DNA from: VXYL01 sp965199875
GTDB lineage: Bacteria > Pseudomonadota > Gammaproteobacteria > Pseudomonadales > Azotimanducaceae
Direction of reading: 5' to 3'
NCBI GenBank assembly: GCA_965199875.1
Contig: OZ241346.1
Coordinates: forward strand, 930,001 to 994,000
Length of the DNA stretch: 64,000 nt
The number at the start of each line of letters is the position of its first letter. Positions within the stretch are counted from its first letter, which is position 1. Both the position numbers and the translations under genes were made by a program. Below are positions 34,294-42,378 of the stretch, piece by piece. The notes below the pieces were generated by a model. That model saw only the letters and a program-made list of their open reading frames with translations. It was not told the DNA's origin and did no database searches.

Positions 34294-35027
34294 CACGCTA
34301 CCACGACAAGGTCGCAGGCCGCCGTTTTGTCCAACGGGTGGTGCAAGGGCAGCGGCACCACATCCGCGTGACGGCCGCAGTGGGTCTCTATGAGTCGCCG
34401 AGCTCGGGCGCGAACCATGAAGTCGTCGCGTTCGACGGTGGCAGCGGCGATGTCAAGGTCGCTGTCTGGCGTGTCGTCGCCTCGCGCCACGCTGCCGAAC
34501 AGGGCGATGGCCGTGACGCCCTGGAGCGCCAGTTCACCGGACAGATCGCGGAGCATGGCGATGGCGGCGTCCTTCGCCGGACAGGGCAGACTGGCGTGCC
34601 TGTTCGTGCCGGCGTCGGCGTTCCGCTCGGACTTGGCGGCTTCCCGCACGGCTTTGTACGAAGCGGCGAAATCCCGCAGCAGCACATGGCGAGTCTTGGT
34701 GCGTTCGAGCCGCAGCAGCGTCTCGCGCAGCCGACTGGACTCCCCTAGGAGGTTCCACAGGGCGCTGGCGGCATCCTCGGATTGCGCACCGACCGTCATC
34801 TGGCAGCCGACATCGAGGAAGGACTGCGCCCCACTGGCGTTCGGCGCCACCATCGCGGCCATCTTGCCGACCTTGGCTGCGGCGTAGGACGCAGCGTCCA
34901 CACTCCGCAAGTCGCCCGCGAACTCGAGGTAGCTCATCGAGTCGCGCATGGACTGCAAGTGGCCAAGCTCGGTCAGCAGATCGTCGCGCAGGCACTCGCG
35001 GATGACGCCGAGACGCTCGACCTGCAT
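34293..35027 (-). CDS. mntA: MntA-type nucleotidyltransferase antitoxin fused to a degenerate HEPN domain
   Basis: The C-terminal part (residues 165-244) is a minimal nucleotidyltransferase with G178-SVARG-183 and S189-D190-L-D192, the metal-binding pair of MntA enzymes that AMPylate HepT. The N-terminal 135 residues are extra: residues 21-58 (LGHLQSMRDSMSYLEFAGDL onward) align without gaps to HepT residues 21-58 of the next gene with about 15 identities. A motif R109-TKTR-H114-V-L116 stands where HepT has RX4HXY, with Leu replacing the target Tyr. So this seems to be a HEPN-MNT fusion with a dead or non-modifiable HEPN half. Usual MntA is 100-150 residues. The start overlaps the preceding small ORF (TGATG). 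Confidence 0.78.
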   Translation of the reverse strand: MQVERLGVIRECLRDDLLTELGHLQSMRDSMSYLEFAGDLRSVDAASYAAAKVGKMAAMVAPNASGAQSFLDVGCQMTVGAQSEDAASALWNLLGESSRLRETLLRLERTKTRHVLLRDFAASYKAVREAAKSERNADAGTNRHASLPCPAKDAAIAMLRDLSGELALQGVTAIALFGSVARGDDTPDSDLDIAAATVERDDFMVRARARRLIETHCGRHADVVPLPLHHPLDKTAACDLVVVA

Positions 35028-35146
35028 CAGTCCAGCCCCAGCCGCCGGACGATGTCGCCGTTGAACGTCGCCAGGCTGTGCTCCGCCCGTTTGCGCTGGC
35101 GCTCGGCAGGCAGTGCCCGTTCCGATGCCGGTGCCGGATTGGCCAT
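35027..35146 (-). CDS. 39-residue basic ORF at the head of the hepT/mntA operon
   Basis: From an ATG at 35146 the frame encodes 39 residues, basic and hydrophilic (MANPAPASERALPAERQRKR, ending IVRRLGLD), and its TGA overlaps the mntA ATG (TGATG). The tight coupling suggests a real leader cistron, either a small third component or a device to translate mntA. No ribosome site is convincing and no family is recognised. About 75 bases upstream lies a short palindrome, CGACC-AAA-GGTCG at 35221-35233, that could be an operator. Confidence 0.4.
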   Translation of the reverse strand: MANPAPASERALPAERQRKRAEHSLATFNGDIVRRLGLD

Positions 35147-35328
35147 GTCGATGACGCAAACCGCGTCTCATCATCAACCCCGTTTCAAAGATGCCTTACG
35201 GTAGCAAAACCGCCGGTCAACGACCAAAGGTCGGCACTACGGCACTACAGCGCCAACCCGGCGGCGCAGTTCAGGCAAACAGCGACTTGCAGACCTGAAA
35301 GGCCCGAAGCTCGAACCCGACTTGCGGG

Positions 35329-35844
35329 CTAGCGCTGGCCGCCGGCGTCGCGGTAGATCCTGCCGCGCTGCTTCACCGGTTCGAGCAGCGACCAGTCGCT
35401 TTCGTCCACCTCGAACCCCTGCGGGAAAGGCGGGCGCGGGTCCATGCCGAGGGACTTCATCACCCGGTCGTCGCGGTAGTAGCACTGCACGACGATGCTT
35501 GCCAGCGCGCGCTGGGCGGCGATCTGCGCGGCTTCGTCCTGGCCGAGATCCTCGAAATAGCCGGGTCGCTGGCTTCCCTCGGCCAGCTCGGTCTTGACGT
35601 CGCTGTCCAAGTCCGCGAAGGACGTGCCGTAGATGACGTCGGCCAGCCGGTCGTGCAGCGCTAGGGCGGCGGCAACGGGCTCTCGATGGCGCGCGGCGGT
35701 GGCGATGATGTCCGCAGCGATGGCCGGATCGTCCGCGCCGGGCACGCCGTATTCTTCGCTCGCCGGAATGATGGCGCCGGCGATGGCGATCAAGGTCTGC
35801 CGTTGCGCCTCGGTGAAAGGGCTGTCGGTGGCTACGGTGTTCAT
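35329..35844 (-). CDS. Gluconate 2-dehydrogenase subunit 3-like protein
   Basis: This 171-residue protein resembles the small subunit that accompanies GMC-type membrane dehydrogenases: FTEAQRQTLIAIAGAIIPASEEYGVPGADDPAIAADI near the N-terminus and CYYRDDRVMKSLGMDPRPPFPQGFEV near the C-terminus. In the known three-subunit enzymes this subunit helps export or assembly of the flavoprotein. Neither a twin-arginine signal nor a membrane segment is visible here. It follows the GMC oxidoreductase gene on the same strand after 106 bases that contain a dispersed repeat. Confidence 0.82.
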   Translation of the reverse strand: MNTVATDSPFTEAQRQTLIAIAGAIIPASEEYGVPGADDPAIAADIIATAARHREPVAAALALHDRLADVIYGTSFADLDSDVKTELAEGSQRPGYFEDLGQDEAAQIAAQRALASIVVQCYYRDDRVMKSLGMDPRPPFPQGFEVDESDWSLLEPVKQRGRIYRDAGGQR

Positions 35845-35864
35845 GTCTGCGCCTGGGGCTGCTT

Positions 35865-35950
35865 GAGTGGCACTGATGTTCGCAGATGAGTCGAGTTTTT
35901 GCGGCGGGCACGGAGTTGCGGAGCAAACTCGAACGCGCCCGCAGGTGCGC
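35865..35950. repeat. Dispersed intergenic hairpin repeat, copy A
   Basis: This element of about 86 bp contains the perfect inverted repeat TCGAGTTT/AAACTCGA (35891-35898 and 35925-35932). Much of the element matches copy B at 58570-58652, including GAGTGGCACTGA at one end, GTTTTTGCGGCG, AGTTGCGGAGCA, and CTCGAACGCGCCC. It may be a bidirectional terminator or a small mobile palindromic element. Confidence 0.6.
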
Positions 35951-37549
35951 TCAGTCGAACAGATCGGCCAGCCGCTGCTTCATCGAGTCGGCGATGTACA
36001 GCGCCAGCGCCTGGATGGTGCGGGTGGGGTTCACGCCGGCGCTGGTGACGAAGATGCTGCCGTCGACGATGAACAGGTTGCGCACGTCGTGGGAGCGGCC
36101 CCACTCGTTCACTACGGACGTCTCGGGATCCGTCCCCATGCGGGCGGTTCCCATCAAATGCCAGCCGCCGACGCCGATGGGCGCTTCGGTGACGACGTCC
36201 GTGGCGCCGGCCGCCTGCAGCACCTCGCGGCCTCGCGCCACCGCGTGGTCGAGCATTCGGCGGCTGTTCTCGGAGAGCGTGTAGTCGACCTTCGGCGCCG
36301 GGATGCCGTGCGCGTCCTTCAGATCGGCATCCAGCGTCACGGTGTTGTGTTCTTCCGGCAGGTCCTCGCAGATGCCCACCATGCCGGCGATGCGGTTGAA
36401 GAGCTGCCGGTACGCGGCGTGATGGCCTTCGCCCCAGGGGATGCGCCCGTTGAACATGCCGGTGAGCGCCGTCGCCACCGGGCCGCGGCCGCGGTGGATC
36501 TCGTAGGTGTAGCCGCGAACGAAGCCGCGCTCGGCGTCCGTTTCGTAGAACTCCTGGCTCCAGATGCACACGCCTGGGCCTTTGTAGCCGTCCATCGGCT
36601 CGTCGAATACGCCTTGGATCGAGGCGTAGGGATGGAACATCAGATTCTTGCCGACGAGGCCGGATGAGTTGGCCAGGCCGCTCGGGAACTTGCCGGAAAC
36701 CGAGTTCAGCAGCAGGCGCGGCGTGCCGACGCCGTTGCAGGCGACGATCACCACCTCGGCGGCCTGGAACCGCTCCACGCCGTCCCGATCGTAGTAGACG
36801 ACGCCGGAAGCCATGCCGTCGCCGTTGACGGCGATTTCGCGCACTCGGCAGCGGGTGCGAACCTCCACCCCGGCGCGCACGGCGTGGGGCCAGTAGGTGA
36901 CGTCCGTGCTCGCCTTCGCGCCTTGGGCGCAGCCGCTGCCGCAGGCGCCCAGATTGATGCATCCGGCGCGGCCATCGTAGGGCTGCGTGGCGATGGCCGT
37001 GTCCGAAGGCCACCAGTGCCAGCCCAGCCGGTTGAAGCCCTTGGCCAAGGCGCGCCCGGACTTGCCCATCGGCACCGGCGGCATCATGGCTTCCTTGGGC
37101 GGATAGGCCGGATCGCCGGCCAGCCCCGAGGTGCCCATCATGCGGTCGTTCTCGGCGTAGTACGGTTCCAGCGTTTGATAGTCGATGGGCCAGTCGTCGG
37201 CGACGCCGTCCAAGGTCTTGACGCGGAAGTCCGAGGGGTGGAAGCGCGGAAAGTGCCCGGCGTAGAGGATCGTGCTGCCGCCGACGGCGTTGAAGTTGGC
37301 GACGGAGATGGGCGAGTTGGCGTCGTTCACCGGATAGTCCGTGTCGCGCTTGCGGCGGTTGGGGCTGATGCTCATGTCGCCGAAGCCCCTCGCCTCCCAG
37401 TCTCGCCCGCTGCTGGGGTACTGCAGCGGATTCATCCAGTCGCCCTGTTCCAGGCAGACGATGCGCATCCGCGTTTCCGCCAAACTCCAAGCCACCGCGG
37501 CGCCGGAAGCGCCAGCGCCGACGATCAGCACGTCCACGGTGTCCGCCAT
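35951..37549 (-). CDS. GMC-family FAD-dependent oxidoreductase
   Basis: This 532-residue flavoprotein has the N-terminal FAD-binding motif VDVLIVGAGASGAAVAWSLAE, GGSTILYAGHFPRF (GMC segment), AEVVIVACNGVGTPRLLL, and the C-terminal GGWHLMGTARMG with the active-site region and VDGSIFVTSAGVNPTRTIQALA. Close relatives are sugar, alcohol or gluconate dehydrogenases working with a subunit-3 protein, which is the next gene. No signal peptide is seen. ATG at 37549 is preferred to a TTG 21 bases upstream. It starts 37 bases after the ABC permease stop and is probably part of the transporter operon, so it may oxidise the imported compound. Confidence 0.9.
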   Translation of the reverse strand: MADTVDVLIVGAGASGAAVAWSLAETRMRIVCLEQGDWMNPLQYPSSGRDWEARGFGDMSISPNRRKRDTDYPVNDANSPISVANFNAVGGSTILYAGHFPRFHPSDFRVKTLDGVADDWPIDYQTLEPYYAENDRMMGTSGLAGDPAYPPKEAMMPPVPMGKSGRALAKGFNRLGWHWWPSDTAIATQPYDGRAGCINLGACGSGCAQGAKASTDVTYWPHAVRAGVEVRTRCRVREIAVNGDGMASGVVYYDRDGVERFQAAEVVIVACNGVGTPRLLLNSVSGKFPSGLANSSGLVGKNLMFHPYASIQGVFDEPMDGYKGPGVCIWSQEFYETDAERGFVRGYTYEIHRGRGPVATALTGMFNGRIPWGEGHHAAYRQLFNRIAGMVGICEDLPEEHNTVTLDADLKDAHGIPAPKVDYTLSENSRRMLDHAVARGREVLQAAGATDVVTEAPIGVGGWHLMGTARMGTDPETSVVNEWGRSHDVRNLFIVDGSIFVTSAGVNPTRTIQALALYIADSMKQRLADLFD

Positions 37550-37586
37550 GCGATCCGCCTCGTCCGTCAAGCCCGCTTGCAGTATG

Positions 37587-38846
37587 TCATCCCAGCTTCA
37601 TCCGCTCCACGCCCACCAGCCGGTCGTAGATCAGGTACAGGCCCACGACGCAGGCCAGCAGAATGCCGCCGATGGCCGCCGCCAGCCCCCAGTTCAGCGA
37701 CTGCTGCATGTGGTAGGCGATCATGTTCGAGATCAGCTGGCCGGTGCGGCCTCCCACCAGCGCCGGCGTGATGTAGTAGCCGATGGCGAGAATGAACACC
37801 AGCAGCGAACCGGCGCCGACCCCCGGCAGCGTCTGCGGCCAGTAGACCCGCCAGAACGCCCTCTGGAAGCTGGCGCCCAGAGAAGCGGCGGCGCGCATGT
37901 GGGCGCCGGGAATGGTGCGCATCACCGAGTAGAGCGGCAGCACCATGAACGGCAGCAGCACGTGGGTCATCGCCACGAAGGTGCCGGTCATGTTGTAGAT
38001 CAACGACAAGCGGTTGTTGTCGGCGATCAGACCAACCGCCACCAGGAGGTCGTTGACCACGCCCTGGGATTGCAGCAGCACGATCCACGAGGTGGTGCGC
38101 ACCAGGAGCGAGGTCCAGAACGGCACCAGCACCAGCAGCAGCAGCAGGTTGGCACGCCCGGGCGGCGCGTGGGCGATCAGATAGGCGATGGGGAAGCCGA
38201 GCAGCAGGCACAGCAGCGTCACCGCCAGGCTCACCGCCAGCGTGCGGCCAAGCAGGGCGATGTAGATGCGTTGCTCGGGCGGCTGCGCGACGATGCCGCC
38301 TTCGGCGTCCCGGTCGAGATCCAAGGCGTTCAGATAGTGCCTGCCGGTGTAGCGTTCGCCAGCGCGGCGAATCGCTCGCCAGGTGCCCGGTTCGCCCCAG
38401 GCGTCCGCGGCGTCGATCATGGCGTCCCGCCAGGAGTCGGTCTGCACGTTGCGCAGCTTTCGGGCGCTGCGGGTGATGACGCTGCGCAAGCCGCCCTGCA
38501 CGCGGTTCACCCGCGTGGCCACCTGGCCGATGGCGCGCGCCTCCCGCGCCGCCAGAAGCTCCCGCGCCATGCTGCGGAACACCGCCTCGGACGGCACTTG
38601 CTGGCCATCCCACTGGCGCAGCAGCGACAGCGTTTCCGGCAGCGTTTCGGCGACCAGCGGATCGTGGACGCTGCGCACCAGCATCGTGCCGAGGGGCGCG
38701 ATGAAGGTGACGACGATGAAGGCGATGAGCGGCAGGGCCAGAGTGGCCGCCCACACCTTGGCGACGCGACGTCGCCGGGCGTCCCGGTCGAGGGATGGAA
38801 TCGGCGTCTCGCCCTGGGAGGGCTGCTCGGAGGCGGCGTCGGGCAT
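37587..38846 (-). CDS. Spermidine/putrescine-type ABC transporter permease (PotB-like) with long periplasmic insert
   Basis: This 419-residue inner-membrane permease has a first transmembrane helix at about residues 35-57 and then about 150 residues of charged insert (SLLRQWDGQQVPSEAVF to DRDAEGGIV) before the remaining helices. The transmission motif is in GASFQRAFWRVYWPQTLPGV. PotB of E. coli is 275-285 residues, so the insert is an expansion seen in some proteobacterial subfamilies. The start overlaps the stop of binding protein 1 by one base (TGATG). Its partner permease gene is separated from it by the ATPase and three binding-protein genes. Confidence 0.88.
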   Translation of the reverse strand: MPDAASEQPSQGETPIPSLDRDARRRRVAKVWAATLALPLIAFIVVTFIAPLGTMLVRSVHDPLVAETLPETLSLLRQWDGQQVPSEAVFRSMARELLAAREARAIGQVATRVNRVQGGLRSVITRSARKLRNVQTDSWRDAMIDAADAWGEPGTWRAIRRAGERYTGRHYLNALDLDRDAEGGIVAQPPEQRIYIALLGRTLAVSLAVTLLCLLLGFPIAYLIAHAPPGRANLLLLLVLVPFWTSLLVRTTSWIVLLQSQGVVNDLLVAVGLIADNNRLSLIYNMTGTFVAMTHVLLPFMVLPLYSVMRTIPGAHMRAAASLGASFQRAFWRVYWPQTLPGVGAGSLLVFILAIGYYITPALVGGRTGQLISNMIAYHMQQSLNWGLAAAIGGILLACVVGLYLIYDRLVGVERMKLG

Positions 38847-39937
38847 CAACGCGCCAGCCAGGCGGCGAAGCGTTCGTTCACTTCGTCGCCGTTGTCGGCC
38901 CACCACTCCCAGTCGTAGCGCAGCACCCGCGCCATGTTCTGCGGGCTGGTGGGCAGGTGCGGGAGCATCTTCTCGCCGGTCTGCAGATGCTTGTCCACCA
39001 GCGCCATGGCGGAGTGGCGGGCCGGACTGTAGGAGATGTAGTGGGTGATTCTCGCCATCACCTCGGGCCGGGAGGCGTAGCTCAAGAGCTTGCGGGCGGC
39101 GTCGAGATTCTTCGACCCGGCGACGATGCCGAAGCCGCCGGCGTACTGCACCTGGCCGTCCCACACCACCACGAAGGGCTGCTTCTCAAGCACCTGGGCG
39201 TTGAAGATGCGGCCGTTGTAGGCGCTGGTCATCACCACCTCCCGGTCCGCGAGCAGCTGCGGCGGCTGGGCGCCGGCTTCCCACCAGACGACGGAGTCCT
39301 TGATGGTGTCGAGCTTGGCGAAGGCGCGGTTCAGCCCCTCGGGCGTCTCCAGCACGGCATAGACTTCGCCGATCGGCACGCCGTCCGCCATCAGCGCGAA
39401 CTCCAGGTTGATCTTGGCGATTCGGCGCAAGCCGCGACGCCCGGGAAAGCGTTCCAGGTCGAAGAAGTCGGCGATGGTGGACGGCGTGGCGTCGTCGAAG
39501 CTCTCGCGGTTGAAGGCGGTGATGGTGGCGGCGATCAGCTGGCCGGAGCCGCAGTCCGTCTGGGTGTCCGGCAGGTAGTCCTCGGCCGTTGGCGTGCCGT
39601 CCAGGGCGGCCGGCAGCCCCTCGGCGCTGAACGACTCCAGCAGGCCTTCGTCGCAGCCGCGCACCAGATCCTGGATCTCGAAGTCCACGACGTCCCAGTG
39701 GACGTTGCCGGTCTCCACCTGGGCGCGCACTTCGGCCAGCCCGCCGTTGTAGTCCTCGATGCGTACGTCGATGCCGGTTTCGGCGGCGAACGGGTCCAGG
39801 ATGGCCAGCCGGCTGGCGCGCCCGTAGGAACCGCCCCAGGAAACGACGGTGAGGGATTCTTCGGCGCTTGCCGGCGCGATGCTCGTTGCGCCGGCGGCGA
39901 ACGCCAGCGCGACAAGGGTTCGGTAGATGGTTTTCAT
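38846..39937 (-). CDS. Periplasmic substrate-binding protein of PotD type, paralogue 1
   Basis: This 363-residue protein has a signal peptide (MKTIYRTLVALAFAAGATSI to SAEE). It carries the polyamine-type binding-protein signatures LTVVSWGGSYGRASRLAILDPF, VHWDVVDFEIQDLVRGCDEGLL, FFDLERFPGRRGLRR, YNGRIFNAQVL and the terminal DEVNERFAAWLAR. It is highly similar to the two upstream gene products, so the three arose by tandem duplication. The ligand is not determined; polyamines, amino acids or other cations are usual. It is followed with one-base overlap by the PotB-like permease. Confidence 0.9.
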   Translation of the reverse strand: MKTIYRTLVALAFAAGATSIAPASAEESLTVVSWGGSYGRASRLAILDPFAAETGIDVRIEDYNGGLAEVRAQVETGNVHWDVVDFEIQDLVRGCDEGLLESFSAEGLPAALDGTPTAEDYLPDTQTDCGSGQLIAATITAFNRESFDDATPSTIADFFDLERFPGRRGLRRIAKINLEFALMADGVPIGEVYAVLETPEGLNRAFAKLDTIKDSVVWWEAGAQPPQLLADREVVMTSAYNGRIFNAQVLEKQPFVVVWDGQVQYAGGFGIVAGSKNLDAARKLLSYASRPEVMARITHYISYSPARHSAMALVDKHLQTGEKMLPHLPTSPQNMARVLRYDWEWWADNGDEVNERFAAWLAR

Positions 39938-39997
39938 GGTGCTTCCCCGGGTTGACTGCTCAAAGAGAATCTTCTGAACTGGGCCGCTTTGCCGCCA

Positions 39998-41086
39998 TCA
40001 GTGCGCCAGCCAGGCGGCGAAGCGCTCGCTCACTTCGTCGCCGTGATCCGCCCACCACTCGTAGTCGAATATCAGCGCCGTCTCTCGGTTCTGCGCGCTG
40101 GTCGGCAGGTGCGGCGCCATGGGCGTGCCGGTGGCCAGATGCACCGGCGCGGGTCGGCTCGACAGGCGCGCCGGCCCGTAGGCGATGTAGGCGCTCAGCC
40201 GCGCCATCACGTCCGGGCGCAGGCTGTAGTGGACCAGCTGTCTGGCGGCGGCCAAGTGCTTGCTGCCGGAGACGATGCCGAAGCCGCCGCTGTTCAGCAT
40301 CTGGCCGTCCCAGACGATGGCGAAGGGCTGTCCTTCCAGCGCTTGCGCGTTGAAGATGCGGCCGTTCGGCGCGGTGGTCATGGCGACTTCCTGGTCCGCC
40401 AGCAGCTGCGGCGGCTGAGCGCCGGTCTGCCACCAGACGATGACGTCCTTGATCGTGTCCAGCTTGCGAAAGGCGCGCTGCAAGCCTTCCGGCGTGTCCA
40501 GCGTCGCGTAGACCTGCTGCCGAGGCACGCCGTCGGCCATCAGGGCGAACTCCAGATTGTTGTGCGCGATCCGCTTCATGCCGCGGCGGCCGGGAAACTT
40601 GTCGAGGTCGAAGTAGTCCTGGAGGGACGTCGGCGCCTCGCCCTCGAAGGACTTGCGGTTGTAGGCGACGATGGTGGAGAAGAACAGCGTCGTGCCGCCG
40701 CAGTCGGTGATCATGCCGGGCGGGTAGTCGTCGGCGGCCGGCGTGCCGTCGGCGGCTTGAGGCAGAGTGTCGACGTCCACCAGTTCGACAAGCCCTTCGT
40801 CGCAGCCGCGCAGCAGATCCACGGTGTCGAAGTCCACCACGTCCCAATGCACGTTGCCGGTGGTCGCCTGGGTGCGCACTTCCGCCAGCCCGCCGTTGTA
40901 GTCGTCGAGGCGGATGCCGATTCCCGTCTCGGCGCTGAACGGATCCAGCACGGCGAGCTTGCTGGCCCGAGCGTAGGAACCGCCCCACGAAGCCACGGTG
41001 AGCGCTTCCGCGGCGTGCGCGGACGCAACAAGGGCGCTGGCAGACCACGCCAAGGTCGTCAGCAGCCAGCGACGCATCCTGGCCAT
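39998..41086 (-). CDS. Periplasmic substrate-binding protein of PotD type, paralogue 2
   Basis: This 362-residue protein has a signal peptide (MARMRRWLLTTLAWSASALV, cleavage after SAHA) and the same domain layout as its neighbours: LTVASWGGSYARASKLAVLDPF, VHWDVVDFDTVDLLRGCDEGLV, YFDLDKFPGRRGMKR, and the end DEVSERFAAWLAH. It diverges more than paralogues 1 and 3 in the central region (DCGGTTLFFSTIVAYN). The 161 bases upstream contain a 15-bp minisatellite. An in-frame ATG at 41251 overlaps the stop of paralogue 3 and would add 55 residues including the repeat, but that would bury the signal peptide, so 41086 is used. Confidence 0.88.
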   Translation of the reverse strand: MARMRRWLLTTLAWSASALVASAHAAEALTVASWGGSYARASKLAVLDPFSAETGIGIRLDDYNGGLAEVRTQATTGNVHWDVVDFDTVDLLRGCDEGLVELVDVDTLPQAADGTPAADDYPPGMITDCGGTTLFFSTIVAYNRKSFEGEAPTSLQDYFDLDKFPGRRGMKRIAHNNLEFALMADGVPRQQVYATLDTPEGLQRAFRKLDTIKDVIVWWQTGAQPPQLLADQEVAMTTAPNGRIFNAQALEGQPFAIVWDGQMLNSGGFGIVSGSKHLAAARQLVHYSLRPDVMARLSAYIAYGPARLSSRPAPVHLATGTPMAPHLPTSAQNRETALIFDYEWWADHGDEVSERFAAWLAH

Positions 41087-41120
41087 CCTGCCACTGGCGG
41101 CCGGTGCGGCGTTGTCCAAA

Positions 41121-41195
41121 CACGACTTGACGAGGCACGACTCGACGAGGCACGGCTTGACGAGACACGACTTGACGAGGCACGACTTGACGAAT
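41121..41195. repeat. Five-copy 15-bp tandem repeat (CACGACTTGACGAGG)
   Basis: Five head-to-tail units of 15 bp fill 41121-41195: two units match the consensus exactly, two differ by one or two bases and the last ends AAT. The array lies between binding-protein genes 3 and 2, ending 35 bases upstream of the gene 2 start. The unit length is a multiple of three, and the open frame through it encodes VKSCL repeats on the minus strand. Confidence 0.9.
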
Positions 41196-41247
41196 ACGCG
41201 ACTCGCACCCCTCGGCACCAGTGCCGGGCATTCCCTTCCACGCGCCT

Positions 41248-42378
41248 TCATCGCGCCAGCCACGCTGCGAACCGCTCGTTGATGTCGTCCGCGTGATCCG
41301 CCCACCACTGGGCGTCCTGGGTGAGCGCCCGGTCCAGATTGCCTTCGCCGGTGGGCATGTGCGGCGCCATCTGAACGCCGGTTTCCAGATGCGTCGAAAC
41401 CAGCGGCAGCGCGGAGCGGCGCGAGGGGCTGTAGGAGATGTACTTGCTGATTGAGGCCATCACCTCCGGCCTTGCGGAGTACAGCGCCAGGCGTCGCGCC
41501 GCGCTGAGATTCGGCGTTCCGGCGACGATGCCGAAGCCGGCGGACTGCAAGTTCGCGCCGTCCCAGACCACCTCGAAGGGCTGCTTCTCGAGAACCTGGG
41601 CGTTGAAGATGCGGCCGTTGTAGGCGGTGGTCATCAGCACCTCGCCATCGGCGAGCATCTGCGGCGGCTGGGCGCCGGCGTCCCACCACACGACGTGTTC
41701 CTTGATGGTGTCCAGCTTGCGGAAGGCGCGCTTCAGGCCCGCCGGCGTGCCGAGGACGGCATAGACCTCGGCGCCGGGCACTCCGTCGGCCAGCAGCGCG
41801 AACTCCAGGTTGCTCATCGGCACGCGTCGCATCCCGCGCCGGCCGGGAAACCTGGCCATGTCGAAGAAATCGTCAATCGTGCTTGGCGTTGCGCCGTCGA
41901 AGGCGTTGCGGTTGTAGGCGTAGATGGTGGCCCCGAACAGCTGGCCGACGCCGCACTCCGAAAGCGCGTCGGGCAGGAAGTCGTCCAGCGGCGCCGTGCC
42001 GTCGGCGGATGGCGGCAGGGCGTCCAGGGACAGCGGTTCCAGCAGTCCCTCGTCGCAGCCCCGCAGCAGATCGGTCAGCTCCAGATCCACCACGTCCCAG
42101 TGGACGTTGCCGGTCTCCACTTGGGCGCGAATCTGCGCGAGGCCGCCGTTGTAGTCCTCGATGCGCACTTCGATGCCGGTTTCGGCGCTGAACGGATCCA
42201 GCACGGCCAACGTGCTGGCGCGCTGGTAGGAGCCGCCCCAGGAGACGACGGTGAGGGATTCCGCGGCGCCGACCGGGGAGCCAAGCAGGGCGGCCAGTGC
42301 CGCCACGAGAACGGACAGCGCGCCGGAGCGCCCCCGTCGTCGCGGTTCCGGGCGATTGCTTGCGCTTTCCATCGTCAT
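41248..42378 (-). CDS. Periplasmic substrate-binding protein of PotD type, paralogue 3
   Basis: This 376-residue protein has a longer basic N-terminus (MTMESASNRPEPRRRGRSG) before the signal hydrophobic core (ALSVLVAALAALLGSPVGAAE). The mature part, LTVVSWGGSYQRASTLAVLDPF, VHWDVVDLELTDLLRGCDEGLL, FFDMARFPGRRGMRR, YNGRIFNAQVLEKQPF and DDINERFAAWLAR, is nearly collinear with paralogue 1. The ATG overlaps the ATPase stop (ATGA), so this is the paralogue translationally coupled to the ATPase and perhaps the ancestral copy. Confidence 0.9.
   Translation of the reverse strand: MTMESASNRPEPRRRGRSGALSVLVAALAALLGSPVGAAESLTVVSWGGSYQRASTLAVLDPFSAETGIEVRIEDYNGGLAQIRAQVETGNVHWDVVDLELTDLLRGCDEGLLEPLSLDALPPSADGTAPLDDFLPDALSECGVGQLFGATIYAYNRNAFDGATPSTIDDFFDMARFPGRRGMRRVPMSNLEFALLADGVPGAEVYAVLGTPAGLKRAFRKLDTIKEHVVWWDAGAQPPQMLADGEVLMTTAYNGRIFNAQVLEKQPFEVVWDGANLQSAGFGIVAGTPNLSAARRLALYSARPEVMASISKYISYSPSRRSALPLVSTHLETGVQMAPHMPTGEGNLDRALTQDAQWWADHADDINERFAAWLAR

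Noticed and set aside
41121..41195. 15-bp tandem repeats considered as CRISPR
   Set aside because: The units are contiguous without spacers and no cas genes occur.
41086..41251. Longer form of binding protein 2 starting at 41251
   Set aside because: It would place 55 residues, including the minisatellite peptide, before the signal peptide. The start overlap is noted in the findings, but 41086 gives the family length.
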